From contig CAVUAF010000003.1 in the NCBI GenBank assembly GCA_963739375.1, positions 211,606-275,605 of the forward strand: a stretch of DNA of 64,000 nucleotides, given 5' to 3'. Below, one piece after another: positions 1-8,307 of this stretch. The translations under genes and the position numbers were made by a program. This DNA is from CAVUAF01 sp963739375 (GTDB lineage: Bacteria > Acidobacteriota > Terriglobia > Terriglobales > Acidobacteriaceae). Numbering within the stretch: the stretch's first letter is position 1; each line of letters starts with the position of its first letter. The notes under the pieces were generated by a model, which saw only the letters and a program-made list of their open reading frames with translations, ran no database searches and had not been told where the DNA came from.

Positions 1-26
1 CCACCCGGCGCCTCGCGACCCGGCGC

Positions 27-635
27 GTGCGACGGCGGCGCGTGGTATGGAACCCGGTGCTTCCCGGCTCGCGGGAGTCGCTGCTGAAGCAGAATGAAGA
101 AATCGATGCCGCCGGTCTGACACGCATTGAAGACGACGAGCAACTCCAGGAACTCATTGACCAGGACGTGCTGGTCCCCGTCAGCGGCAGCCGCTACCTC
201 AACCTGAATCCCGGCCTGAAAGAAGACCGCCGCACCTGCCGCCCGGCGACGCGCGACTTCGTCGAGGACCTGGGGCAGGCGTATTACGCCGAGTTCCAGA
301 AGCCGATCGCGGTGACCTCCCTGGTACGTACGGTCGAGCAACAGCGCAAGCTGCGGCGGCGGAACCGCAATGCCGCCCCGGAAGAGGGCGACACCGCATC
401 GTCGCACCTGGCGGGCACGACTGTGGACATCGGCAAGCGCGGCCTGAGCAAGAAAGAGCACGCCTGGCTCGACCACTACCTCGGGGACCTGAAAGAAAAG
501 AACCTGGTGGAGCCGCTGGAAGAGCGCCGCCAGGCCTGCTATCACATCATGGTCTTCGACCGCTACCAGAACTGGCGCGACGATCTGGCGATCTCGCGCA
601 TGAGCAAGGCTGAGGCCACGGGCGCCCAGCGATAA
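27..635 (+). CDS. DUF5715/M15-like metallopeptidase-type protein (5' end possibly missing)
   Basis: The reading frame is open to the left edge of the window (from position 3), so the GTG used here may be internal and the N-terminus may be missing. The visible 202 residues look like the DUF5715 / peptidase M15 group. An SSHLAGTTVDI segment supplies a His127...Asp134 pair in SxHxxGxxxD spacing, and a late His173 (CYHIMVF) could be the third zinc ligand. M15-type enzymes trim peptidoglycan peptides, so a cell-envelope role is inferred. No signal peptide is visible, which fits a missing start. It is followed by a separately promoted dipeptidase. A non-catalytic family member cannot be excluded. 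Confidence 0.55.
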   Translation: MRRRRVVWNPVLPGSRESLLKQNEEIDAAGLTRIEDDEQLQELIDQDVLVPVSGSRYLNLNPGLKEDRRTCRPATRDFVEDLGQAYYAEFQKPIAVTSLVRTVEQQRKLRRRNRNAAPEEGDTASSHLAGTTVDIGKRGLSKKEHAWLDHYLGDLKEKNLVEPLEERRQACYHIMVFDRYQNWRDDLAISRMSKAEATGAQR

Positions 636-727
636 GGCGTTATCGCCGCACACGTCTTCTGTAAACCCGGCCATCCTGTACAATTCCTGCTTTGTCTCTG
701 ATCCCGGCCAGTTATGGAGACGCGTTG

Positions 728-2029
728 ATGCGCCACATCCTGGTGGGCATTTTTCTGCTGCTCACAACCTCGCTCATGTCCCAGACCGCGGTGCCGAAGC
801 CGGCTGTTTCTGCGCAGGCGCGCCAAATCCACGAGTCGGCGCTGGTGATCGATACGCACGCCGACACCCCGCAGCGCTTTGTCGATGAGAACTTCGATCT
901 TGCCGCCGACGCCGGCCAGGGCCACATCGACCTGAAGAAGATCCGCGCCGGCAACCTGGGCGCCGAGTTCTTCTCCATCTGGGTCGAGCCCAAGTGGAAG
1001 GGACAGTTTGCGCACCGGGCGCTCGATCTGATCGATTCGGTGTACGCGCAGGCGGCGCGGCATCCGGACCAGGTCACGATGGCGTTCACGGCCGACGACA
1101 TCGTGCGCGCCCACCAGCAGCACAAGTTCGCGGCGCTGATGGGGATCGAGGGCGGCCACGCCATCGAGGACGACATCCACATCCTGCGCAATTTCTATCG
1201 CCTCGGCGTGCGCTACATGACCTTGACCTGGTCGAACACCAACGAGTGGGCGGACGCCGAGGGGGACGTCAACAAGCCGGACGTGCCCCACCACAACGGC
1301 CTGACCGAACATGGGCGCGAGATCGTCGGCGAAATGAACCGCCTGGGCATGATGGTGGACATTTCGCACGTCGCCGACAAGACCTTCTGGGACACGCTGG
1401 CCGTGGCCAAGGCGCCGGTGATCGCCTCGCACTCCGCGGCGCGCGCCCTCACCAATGCCACCCGCAACATGACTGACGACATGCTGCAGGCCGTCGCCAA
1501 GAACGGCGGCGTGGTGAACGTGAACTTCTACTCGGCGTTCATCGACGAGACCTACCGCGTCGCCAATAACGCTCAGGCCGCGGAGCGCGATGCCGCGGTC
1601 AAGGCGGCGGAAGATGAATGGAAGAGCCAGCACCCCGGCCTGGAAGTGCCGGGCGACATCGCCGAAGCCGTACAGCGGCAGTGGGGGGCGAAGCTCCCGC
1701 GGCCGCCCCTGAAGTCGCTCATCGACCACATCGACCACATCGCCAAGGTGGCGGGCATTGACCACGTCGGGCTGGGGTCAGATTTCGACGGCGTCTCGGG
1801 GCAGACGCCGCAGGGGATTGACTCGGCCGCCGACCTGCCGCGCATCACCCAGGGGCTGCTCGACCGCGGCTACACCGCCGCGCAGATCCACAAGGTGCTG
1901 GGTGGCAACCTGCTGCGCGTCTTCCGCGAGGTGGAGCGCGTCAGCCGCGAGCTGCGCGGCGCGTCGCCGGAGTGGGAACCGCACGTGATTCCCAGCGCCG
2001 CCCGCCCTCCCGGCACCGGCGCGAAGTAG
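728..2029 (+). CDS. Membrane (renal-type) dipeptidase, peptidase family M19
   Basis: Zinc dipeptidase of family M19, which hydrolyses dipeptides, often with a D- or dehydro residue. The 433-residue product starts with an export signal (res 1-20, hydrophobic ILVGIFLLLTTS). The first metal motif is DTHADTP (His44, Asp46). A bridging Glu lies in GIEGGHAI near residue 140, later His ligands are in DISHVADKTF and ASHSAARAL, and GLGSDFDG lies near residue 352. Length and motif order match complete M19 enzymes. The ATG at 728 is chosen over an in-frame upstream codon because a GGAGA ribosome site lies at 716-720 and the signal peptide begins here. The next gene starts 8 bases after its stop, so co-transcription with the cyclophilins is likely. 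Confidence 0.9.
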   Translation: MRHILVGIFLLLTTSLMSQTAVPKPAVSAQARQIHESALVIDTHADTPQRFVDENFDLAADAGQGHIDLKKIRAGNLGAEFFSIWVEPKWKGQFAHRALDLIDSVYAQAARHPDQVTMAFTADDIVRAHQQHKFAALMGIEGGHAIEDDIHILRNFYRLGVRYMTLTWSNTNEWADAEGDVNKPDVPHHNGLTEHGREIVGEMNRLGMMVDISHVADKTFWDTLAVAKAPVIASHSAARALTNATRNMTDDMLQAVAKNGGVVNVNFYSAFIDETYRVANNAQAAERDAAVKAAEDEWKSQHPGLEVPGDIAEAVQRQWGAKLPRPPLKSLIDHIDHIAKVAGIDHVGLGSDFDGVSGQTPQGIDSAADLPRITQGLLDRGYTAAQIHKVLGGNLLRVFREVERVSRELRGASPEWEPHVIPSAARPPGTGAK

Positions 2030-2037
2030 GAGGACCT

Positions 2038-2856
2038 TTGCGGCGTATAGCTACCGCTTCCCTGCTCCTGCTGTTCGTGATCAGCGTGTGGGGTCAGACG
2101 CCAGCGCAGCCCAAGGCAGCGGCGAAGTCGCAGTCATCGGGCACGAAGACGGGTGTCGCCAAGCCCTCTGCGGCGGCGGCGAATCCGGTTGCGGTGATGG
2201 AAACCACCGCCGGCAACCTTACCTGCACGCTCTTCCGGGACAAGACGCCAAACAGCGTCGCCAACTTCATCGGCCTCGCGACCGGCACCAAGGACTGGAC
2301 CGACCTGCGCACCGGCCAAACCAGGCACGGTGTGCCGCTCTACGACGGCACCATCTTCCACCGCGTGATTCCGGAATTCATGATCCAGGGCGGCGACCCG
2401 CTTGGCAACGGCCAGGGCGGCCCCGGCTACCGGCTGGCGGATGAGTTTGTTCCCGACCTGAAGTACGACCAGCCCGGGCGGCTGGCATACGCCAACAGCG
2501 GCCCGAACACCAACGGCTCGCAGTTCTTCATCACCGAAGTCGAGCAGCCGCGCCTCGATCCGTGCCTCGACGATGCGGGCTGCGAACGCGGCGGCCAGAT
2601 GCGGCCCAAAGGCTCTGGCTACACGATTTTCGGGCAGTGCACGCCGGAGTCGGTCGAGCTGGTAAAGAAGATCGCGCGTGAGCCCCGCGACATCCTGGGG
2701 CAGACCAACCGGCCGTTCCAGCCGGTGGTAATCAAGCACATCACCATCCAGGGGCTGACGCCCGCAAAAGCAGTCACGGTTGGACCGAAGCGGCCAGCCG
2801 GAAAGGCGGGCACGGCTGCGCCGAAGAGTGCGGCGCCAAAGTCGCCCCCAAAGTAG
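2038..2856 (+). CDS. Secreted cyclophilin-type peptidyl-prolyl isomerase (copy 1)
   Basis: Cyclophilin that catalyses cis-trans isomerisation of X-Pro bonds, probably in the periplasm. A GGAGGA ribosome site at 2029-2034, overlapping the stop of the dipeptidase gene, sets the start at TTG 2038. That gives a 272-residue protein with a signal peptide (LLLLFVISVWG) and an Ala/Lys/Pro linker. The cyclophilin core carries FHRVIPEFMIQGGDP, GGPGYRLADEF and NTNGSQFFITE, and a basic Lys/Ala/Pro tail follows. It has an insertion with two cysteines (near DPCLDDAGCERGG) that the next two copies lack. It is the first of three adjacent cyclophilin genes that probably arose by duplication. Confidence 0.88.
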   Translation: MRRIATASLLLLFVISVWGQTPAQPKAAAKSQSSGTKTGVAKPSAAAANPVAVMETTAGNLTCTLFRDKTPNSVANFIGLATGTKDWTDLRTGQTRHGVPLYDGTIFHRVIPEFMIQGGDPLGNGQGGPGYRLADEFVPDLKYDQPGRLAYANSGPNTNGSQFFITEVEQPRLDPCLDDAGCERGGQMRPKGSGYTIFGQCTPESVELVKKIAREPRDILGQTNRPFQPVVIKHITIQGLTPAKAVTVGPKRPAGKAGTAAPKSAAPKSPPK

Positions 2857-2877
2857 CGCTGCGTCTGGAGGACAACC

Positions 2878-3519
2878 ATGTCCCGCAATTATTCGATCAG
2901 GATGCTTTCTGTGGCAGTGCTGCTGGCGCTCCTGCTCGCTGCCTGCGAGTCGGAAAAGCCCAAGGTCGCAGAAAAGCCCAAAGAAGAACCGCTGCCGGCG
3001 AAGGCCACCGCGCATATCGAGACCACCGCGGGCGCGCTGACCTGTGAGTTGTTTCCGCAGCTCGCGCCGAAAAATGTAGCCAACTTCATTGGGCTGGCCG
3101 AGGGGGCAAAAGAATGGAAGCACCCAGTGAATGGCCGCATCGTCCACTTCCATCTGTATGACGGCACCGTGTTTCACCGCGTAATTCCGAATTTCATGGT
3201 CCAGGGAGGCGACCCTGCGGGCAACGGCGCGGGCGGACCCGGCTATAACGTCGCCGACGAAATCCGCTCGGACTTGAAGTTCGACAAGCCCGGCCGCATG
3301 GCGATGGCCAACGAGGGCGCCAACACCAACGGCTCGCAGTTTTTTGTGACCGAGGTGGCAACCCCGCATCTGAATGGGCGTTTCACCATCATTGGGCAGT
3401 GCGACGCGGCTTCGGTCGCGGTGGTGAAGAAGATCGCGCGCCTGCCGCGCGACAAGAACACCGACCGGCCGTTCGAGCCGGTGAAGATCCAGAAAGTCAC
3501 GATCGAGCGCGGCAGCTAA
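2878..3519 (+). CDS. Lipoprotein cyclophilin-type peptidyl-prolyl isomerase (copy 2)
   Basis: Second cyclophilin of the cluster, 213 residues. The N-terminus is a lipoprotein signal: a hydrophobic stretch ending in the lipobox LLAAC (Cys about residue 23), followed by a charged Glu/Lys linker, so the mature enzyme should be membrane-anchored in the periplasm. The core is complete, with FHRVIPNFMVQGGDP, GGPGYNVADE and NTNGSQFFVTE, followed by FTIIGQCD. It starts 22 bases after copy 1 behind GGAGGA at 2868-2873 (CTGGAGGACAACC-ATG), so the genes look like one operon. The three copies differ in targeting: exported, lipoprotein, and no signal. Confidence 0.88.
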   Translation: MSRNYSIRMLSVAVLLALLLAACESEKPKVAEKPKEEPLPAKATAHIETTAGALTCELFPQLAPKNVANFIGLAEGAKEWKHPVNGRIVHFHLYDGTVFHRVIPNFMVQGGDPAGNGAGGPGYNVADEIRSDLKFDKPGRMAMANEGANTNGSQFFVTEVATPHLNGRFTIIGQCDAASVAVVKKIARLPRDKNTDRPFEPVKIQKVTIERGS

Positions 3520-3539
3520 GCGCCGCCAAGGAGAACCGC

Positions 3540-4072
3540 ATGGCACGTCAACCCGGTACCTACGCAATCCTGGACACTTCGGAAGGGCCGATCGTCTGCC
3601 GGCTGTTCGAGAAGGACGCGCCCAAAACGGTGCAGAACTTCGTCGAGCTGGCCGAGGGTAAGCGCAGCTGGAGCGACCGCATCAGCGGCAAGAAGGGCAC
3701 CGGGGCACTTTACGACGGCACCATCTTCCACCGCGTGATTCCAAATTTCATGGTGCAGGGCGGCGACCCCAGCGGCACCGGCATGGGTGGGCCCGGCTAT
3801 CAATTTGAAGACGAAACCAGGGCTCGCCGCACAAGTTCGACAAGCCCGGGAAGCTCGCCATGGCCAATGCCGGCCCCAATACCAACGGCTCGCAGTTCTT
3901 TATCACGGTGGCGGCCACGGACTGGCTGACCGGAAAGCACACCATCTTCGGCGAGGTGGTGGAAGGCTACGAGGTGGTCGAGAAGATCGTCGCCGCACCG
4001 CGCAATCGCCAGGACAAGCCCAACCAGGACGTGGTGCTGCGGTCGGTGAAGATCGAGCGGTCCGGCGCGTGA
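3540..4072 (+). pseudogene. Third cyclophilin-type isomerase, interrupted by a -1 frameshift
   Basis: Cyclophilin without a signal peptide, so probably cytoplasmic. The first part (from ATG 3540, behind AAGGAGAACCGC) runs MARQPGTYAILDT through FHRVIPNFMVQGGDPSGTG to YQFEDE. Beyond about position 3820 the homologous sequence continues in another frame as SPHKFDKPGKLAMANAG, NTNGSQFFITV and HTIFGEVVEGYEVV, to the stop at 4072. One missing base near 3815-3830, around a run ACCAGGGC, restores a full domain of about 177 residues. Everything else in the domain is intact, so either a sequencing/assembly indel or a very recent mutation fits. Without repair the product lacks the NTNGSQFF active-site segment. 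Confidence 0.8.
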
Positions 4073-4120
4073 TGCTGCTCGGGCCCCGGTGAGCTGAAGA
4101 ATCGGGTTTGCGGTTGCGGC

Positions 4121-4238
4121 TGTTCCCGGCTAGGATGATGCAAGAGCGCTCGTGCAGACCTTTTGCGCGAGCGCTTCTGTTTGGGAACAAAAACTCATCG
4201 CCCGTGCGTCCCTGCGACGCGCGGGCGATTGCTTTTTT
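4121..4238 (+). ncRNA. Structured leader RNA or small RNA ending in an intrinsic-terminator-like hairpin
   Basis: Three complementary pairs are visible. An outer stem TGTTCCC (4121-4127) pairs with GGGAACA (4183-4189). It encloses a perfect 8-bp inner stem AGCGCTCG (4145-4152) with CGAGCGCT (4168-4175). A strong 11-bp stem (4200-4210 with 4216-4226, one G-T pair) is followed by GATTGC and six T (4233-4238). GATGA (4134-4138) can also pair with TCATC (4195-4199), a possible pseudoknot. The T-run ends directly before the GGAGG ribosome site of the next gene, so the last hairpin could act as a regulated terminator or sequester translation. No known riboswitch class was recognised. Confidence 0.5.
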
Positions 4239-4247
4239 GGAGGCAAG

Positions 4248-4796
4248 ATGATGACTTCGGTACGGCTGCTCTCGACCGGCGCTTCCCTGCTGGCGCTATG
4301 CGGCGCCACGGCCCAGGCGGCGGATTTCGTCGCGCAATCACTCACCGAAACCGGCGGATTCACACTCGCGGCGCCGATGGATCGCGTCTTCCCGCTCTTC
4401 GGGCCGGTACGCGAAAGAGAATGGGCAGTCGGCTGGAACCCGACGCTCATCTATCCCACCGACCGCGAGGTCGCCGAGGGCATGGTCTTCACCGTCGGCG
4501 AAAACGAAGGGCTCGCGTACTGGGTGGTGACCCAATACGACCCCGCCATGCACACGGTTGCTTACGTCAACGTCACACCCGGACACGTGGTGAACCGCAT
4601 CCTAGTGCGCTGCCGCGCGGCCGGCGCCAACGAGACGGAGGTGTCAGTCGCCTACGCACACACAGCGCTGGGCGAGAGCGGCAACCGCTGGATCGTGACC
4701 CTGACGCCCAGCAGCTACGCCGCCAAGATGCAGCACTGGCAGCAGGCCATCACCTACGCGCTTAAGCACGGCCACCCCATGCCGCGGGCGCACTGA
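4248..4796 (+). CDS. Secreted SRPBCC (START-like) family protein
   Basis: 182 residues beginning with a signal peptide (LLSTGASLLALCGATAQA). The body has SRPBCC-like features: an N-terminal strand (GGFTLAAPMDRVFPLFGPV) leading into a helix, a central run of beta strands including TEVSVAYAHTALG, and a long C-terminal helix (AAKMQHWQQAITYAL). The fold binds small hydrophobic ligands, and no catalytic residues can be named. GGAGG at 4239-4243 places the start at ATG 4248, although the ATG at 4251 is equally possible. The structured RNA directly upstream makes this a candidate for leader-based control. A terminator follows at 4809-4844. Confidence 0.6.
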   Translation: MMTSVRLLSTGASLLALCGATAQAADFVAQSLTETGGFTLAAPMDRVFPLFGPVREREWAVGWNPTLIYPTDREVAEGMVFTVGENEGLAYWVVTQYDPAMHTVAYVNVTPGHVVNRILVRCRAAGANETEVSVAYAHTALGESGNRWIVTLTPSSYAAKMQHWQQAITYALKHGHPMPRAH

Positions 4797-4808
4797 GCGC
4801 GCACAAGA

Positions 4809-4844
4809 ACACCCGCCCCAACGAAGGTCGGGCGGGTGTTTTCA
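4809..4844. terminator. Intrinsic terminator hairpin
   Basis: A perfect 10-bp stem ACACCCGCCC (4809-4818) with GGGCGGGTGT (4830-4839) is followed by TTTTC. It sits 13 bases after the SRPBCC gene and just before the end of the convergent gene on the minus strand, so it may serve both. Confidence 0.8.
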
Positions 4845-4848
4845 TCCT

Positions 4849-5232
4849 TCAGCTAATTTCGTAAAGATAGGCGGTCACGGAAAGACCGTTGACCATAGTA
4901 TTTTGGAGCCGAGCTCCCTCGACACTCTGCGCTGAGCCGAACACCGACCGCAGTGCGGCATATATCGGGTTTCGGGGACTCATAACAGACAGGCGCAGCA
5001 GCTGGAAATCTGATGTTTGCATTGACTTCGTGATCTTACTCAGTGCCAAGTAAGTATTTCGCGGCCCCAAACCATCGACCATTTCTGTAGCCACAACGAG
5101 TTGCCAGTCATCCGACGCTTCATCAAAAAGCCACAAAACGCCTCGGTACGAGAAGCCGCGCTTCTTGAGTTCGGCCGTGAGTTGGCGGCCGAATTCCAAG
5201 TCCGAAGGACTGAGTGTGACGGCGTATGGCAT
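4849..5232 (-). CDS. Unrecognised 127-residue protein, partner of a HEPN gene
   Basis: I do not recognise this family. The protein is small and mixed alpha/beta, with an acidic aromatic centre (GVLWLFDEASDDWQLVVATEMVD, about res 32-54), no signal peptide and no membrane segment. Its ATG overlaps the stop of the upstream HEPN gene by one base (TAATG), so translation is coupled and the two products probably act together. Base composition here is visibly more AT-rich than in the flanking genes, which suggests acquisition. A toxin-antitoxin or defence role is possible from the context only. Confidence 0.5.
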   Translation of the reverse strand: MPYAVTLSPSDLEFGRQLTAELKKRGFSYRGVLWLFDEASDDWQLVVATEMVDGLGPRNTYLALSKITKSMQTSDFQLLRLSVMSPRNPIYAALRSVFGSAQSVEGARLQNTMVNGLSVTAYLYEIS

Positions 5233-5654
5233 TACCAGTAAGCCTCGATCCAGGGTAGCATCCCGTGATCAGTATCTGTGACGGCAAAAAAGATATCCCG
5301 GGCAGCCTGTTCGGCCCACTCCGCGTAACGGCTATCTGCGTCCCAGTCCTTCACAGTCAACCAGTTCGCCTCAAACTCTGCGTCTGCCCTGACCCGCTTT
5401 GCTAGTTCTTCCTGCAGTCCGGCGGTGTTGATGAGCGATGCAGGTTTATGTTTCCAGCAATCGCGTGCCCGATCTAGATCGGGAAACTCGTATTGGACCG
5501 TCTGGCGAGCGATGCAAGCCTTCAATGCGGCTTCTAATGCGAGGCCGATAAGGTGATACGCACCACTGTATCGGCCATTGTCCAACAACAGCCTTGCATC
5601 TTCAAGTCGCGCGTTCGTTAGCGCCTGGAGGTCGGCACGTGTGAGCTTTGCCAT
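5232..5654 (-). CDS. HEPN-domain protein
   Basis: 140-residue all-helical protein with the look of a HEPN domain. It has a long first helix (NARLEDARLLLDNGRYSGAY), a second helix (GLALEAALKACIA), an R64-DCWK-H69 segment matching the Rx4-6H RNase motif, and a following KPASLINTAGLQEEL similar to the family's HxLxxLLxxAGL stretch. HEPN proteins are often RNases in toxin-antitoxin, abortive-infection or CRISPR systems, though some are inactive scaffolds. It is the first gene of a two-gene unit overlapping its partner by one base, and the pair is more AT-rich than its surroundings. No nucleotidyltransferase (MNT) antitoxin is adjacent, so this is not the classic HEPN-MNT pair. Confidence 0.65.
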   Translation of the reverse strand: MAKLTRADLQALTNARLEDARLLLDNGRYSGAYHLIGLALEAALKACIARQTVQYEFPDLDRARDCWKHKPASLINTAGLQEELAKRVRADAEFEANWLTVKDWDADSRYAEWAEQAARDIFFAVTDTDHGMLPWIEAYW

Positions 5655-5687
5655 TGTCAGTCCAAGAAAGGTCCAGATCGACGCCGA

Positions 5688-6614
5688 CTAAACCCCGATC
5701 ACCGCGCACAGCTCCTTCACCGACGCGGCGCTCTTATCCAGGGCCGCCTGCTCTTCCGGCGTGAGCTTGATCTCGATGATCTGCTCCAGGCCGCGCGCCC
5801 CGAGCTTGCACGGCACGCCGACAAACAGCCCATGGATGCCGTACTCGCCTTCCAGGTAGGCGGCGCAGGGCAGGATCTTCTTCTTGTCCTTGAGGATCGC
5901 CTCGACCATCTCGGTCACGGCGGCCGAGGGCGCGTAGTAGGCGCTGCCGGTCTTCAGGTACTTCACGATCTCGGCGCCGCCGTCGCGCGTGCGCTGCACC
6001 AGGCGGTCGATCGTCGCTTTGTCCATCAGCTCGGTGATCGGGATGCCGGCCACGGTGGAGTAGCGCGGCAGCGGCACCATGGTGTCGCCGTGCCCGCCGA
6101 GCACGAACGCGGTCACGTTCTCCACGCTGACCTTCAGTTCGCCGGCGATGAAGGCGCGGAAACGCGCCGAATCGAGCACGCCCGCCATGCCGATGACGCG
6201 GTTGCGCGCGAACTTCGACATCTTGAACGCCGCCTGGGCCATGGCGTCGAGCGGGTTCGAGACGATGATCAGGAGGCAGTTGGGCGAGTGCTGCACCACC
6301 TTGCCCACCACGTCCTGCATGATCTTGTAGTTGGTGTTGAGCAGGTCGTCGCGGCTCATGCCCGGCTTGCGCGGGATGCCGGCGGTGATGACCACGATGT
6401 CGGAATTGGCCGTATCGGCGTAATCGTTGGTGCCCAGAACGTGCGCGTCGCGTTTCTCGATGGGCATGGCCTGGAGCAGGTCGAGCCCCTTGCCCTGCGG
6501 CACGCCTTCAATGATGTCGATGAGGACGACGTCGCACAACTCCTTCGACGCCAGCCAGTGCGCCGTCGTGGCCCCCACATGACCGCTGCCTACTACTGTG
6601 ACTTTGTTACGCAT
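5688..6614 (-). CDS. mdh: Malate dehydrogenase (LDH-like type)
   Basis: NAD-dependent oxidation of malate to oxaloacetate in the TCA cycle. The 308-residue product has an N-terminal Rossmann motif VVGSGHVGATTA, DIIEGVPQGKGLDL, NPLDAMAQAAFK, the catalytic His in LGGHGDTMVPLPRYSTV, and a complete C-terminal domain. Length and motifs place it in the LDH-like (MDH III) group found outside the enterobacterial type. It lies downstream of icd on the same strand with about 146 bases between them, so two TCA enzymes are clustered and may share a transcript. Nothing appears damaged. Confidence 0.95.
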   Translation of the reverse strand: MRNKVTVVGSGHVGATTAHWLASKELCDVVLIDIIEGVPQGKGLDLLQAMPIEKRDAHVLGTNDYADTANSDIVVITAGIPRKPGMSRDDLLNTNYKIMQDVVGKVVQHSPNCLLIIVSNPLDAMAQAAFKMSKFARNRVIGMAGVLDSARFRAFIAGELKVSVENVTAFVLGGHGDTMVPLPRYSTVAGIPITELMDKATIDRLVQRTRDGGAEIVKYLKTGSAYYAPSAAVTEMVEAILKDKKKILPCAAYLEGEYGIHGLFVGVPCKLGARGLEQIIEIKLTPEEQAALDKSAASVKELCAVIGV

Positions 6615-6760
6615 GAGGATGTGCCTTTCGCAAATGAGAATGAGGAACCCACATCAAATACTGGCGCTATCCGCCGGCCGCCCGCCGAACCCTGTCAGCC
6701 TAACCGGGACGTTAGCAAGCCGGTGTGATGACGGTCACGCCTGCCGGTGCCCGGTCCCGG

Positions 6761-8166
6761 CTAGGCCATGTTCTGCACAATGTACTCGGCGAACTCGCTG
6801 GTCTTGACCTTGGTCGCGCCTTCCATGAGGCGCTCGAAATCGTAGGTCACCTTCTTCTGCTGGATGGTGAGCTCCATGGCGTCCTCGATCAGCCGCGCCG
6901 CTTCCGGCCAGCCCAGGAAATCGAACATCATCATCCCGGAAAGGATCACCGAGCCGGGATTGATCACGTCCTTGTCGGCGTATTTCGGGGCCGTGCCGTG
7001 GGTGGCTTCGAAGATGGCGTATTCATCGCCGATGTTCGCTCCCGGCGCTATCCCCAACCCGCCCACCTGCGCCGCGCACGCGTCGCTGATGTAATCGCCG
7101 TTGAGGTTGGGCGTGGCCAGCACGCTGTATTCCGCGGGCCGCGTGACCACCTGCTGGAAGATGGAGTCGGCGATGCGGTCGTTGACCATGAGCTTCTGCT
7201 TCCAGGCACCGTGGCCGTGCGAGGGGTAGAGCTTTTCCAGCACCTGCTGCACCTCGCGGCCGATGCCCTTCTGGAAGTCGGGCGAGGCGTATTCCAACCC
7301 CGGCTCGATCGCCTGCGCGTTTTGCTCGACCGTCAGCTCCGCGTTCTTGTCCTGGTTGTCGAGGATCCAGCTCTCGCGCTCGGTGACGATGGCGTCGCGA
7401 AACTCCGCCGTCGCCAGCTCGTAGCCCCACTCGCGGAAGGCGCCCTCGGTGAACTTCTGGATGTTGCCCTTGTGCATCAGGGTCACCACCTTGCGTCCGC
7501 TGGCCAGCGCGTGCTGGATGGCCTTGCGCACCAGCCGCTTGGTCCCGGTGACGGAGATGGGCTTGATGCCGACGCCGGAGTCCTCGCGGATGCGTTTTGA
7601 CGTGCCCTTCAGCATCTCGTTGTTCAGGAAATCGATCAGCTTTTTGGCGCCCTCGGCGTTCCCTGCTTCCACTCGATGCCGGCGTACACGTCTTCCGTGT
7701 TCTCGCGGAAGATCACAATGTTCATGCGTTCCGGATGCTTCACCGGCGAGGGCACGCCCTGGTAGTAACGGACCGGGCGCACGCAGGCGTAAAGATCGAG
7801 CACCTGCCGCAGGGTGACGTTGAGGGAGCGAATGCCGCCGCCCACGGGTGTGGTGAGCGGCCCCTTGATGGCCACGCGGAATTCGCGAATCGCATCCACC
7901 GTTTGCTGCGGCAGCCAGTCTTTGAACCTGGTGAAAGCTTTTTCTCCGGCAAAAACCTCGTACCAGGCCACCCGGCGCTTGCCGCCATAGGCCTTGTGGA
8001 CCGCAGCGTCGAAGACGCGCTGCGCGGCGCGCCAGATGTCGCGTCCGGTGCCGTCGCCCTCAATAAACGGAATAATCGGGTTCTCCGGGATGACGAAGGC
8101 GCCGTTCCGATGCTCAATCCGCGTGCCATCCTGCGGAACCGGCTCGCCGTTGTAGGAAGCCGCCAT
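6761..8166 (-). pseudogene. icd: NADP-type isocitrate dehydrogenase, interrupted by one frameshift
   Basis: Oxidative decarboxylation of isocitrate to 2-oxoglutarate. The N-terminal segment (from ATG at 8166) reads IPFIEGDGTGRDIW, GGGIRSLNVTLRQ, RPVRYYQGVPSPVKHPE and FRENTEDVYAGIEWKQG. The rest follows in another frame from NAEGAKKLIDFLN through LMHKGNIQKFTEGAFREWGY, NLNGDYISDACAAQVGG and ATHGTAPKYADKDVINPGS to the stop at 6761. A single base missing from the G-run near 7661-7664 (minus-strand AAGCAGGG-AACGCC) rejoins them into a normal full-length enzyme. As icd is a core gene and both parts are undamaged, a sequencing indel is more likely than real decay. mdh follows downstream. Confidence 0.88.
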
Positions 8167-8307
8167 GATTCCCCCTTGCCGACCCGGCGCCCGCTGGTGA
8201 CGCCCGGCGCAGACAACGAAACCTATCATTATAACGCCGGGGTATCCGCGGCGGCAGCAGGAAGACGCGGATCGCGGCACGTCGCGTTTGGCGCTAAGCT
8301 TATCCGC

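Noticed and set aside
4849..5654. Calling the pair a classic HEPN-MNT toxin-antitoxin system
   Set aside because: The partner shows no nucleotidyltransferase GS-x-DxD motif.
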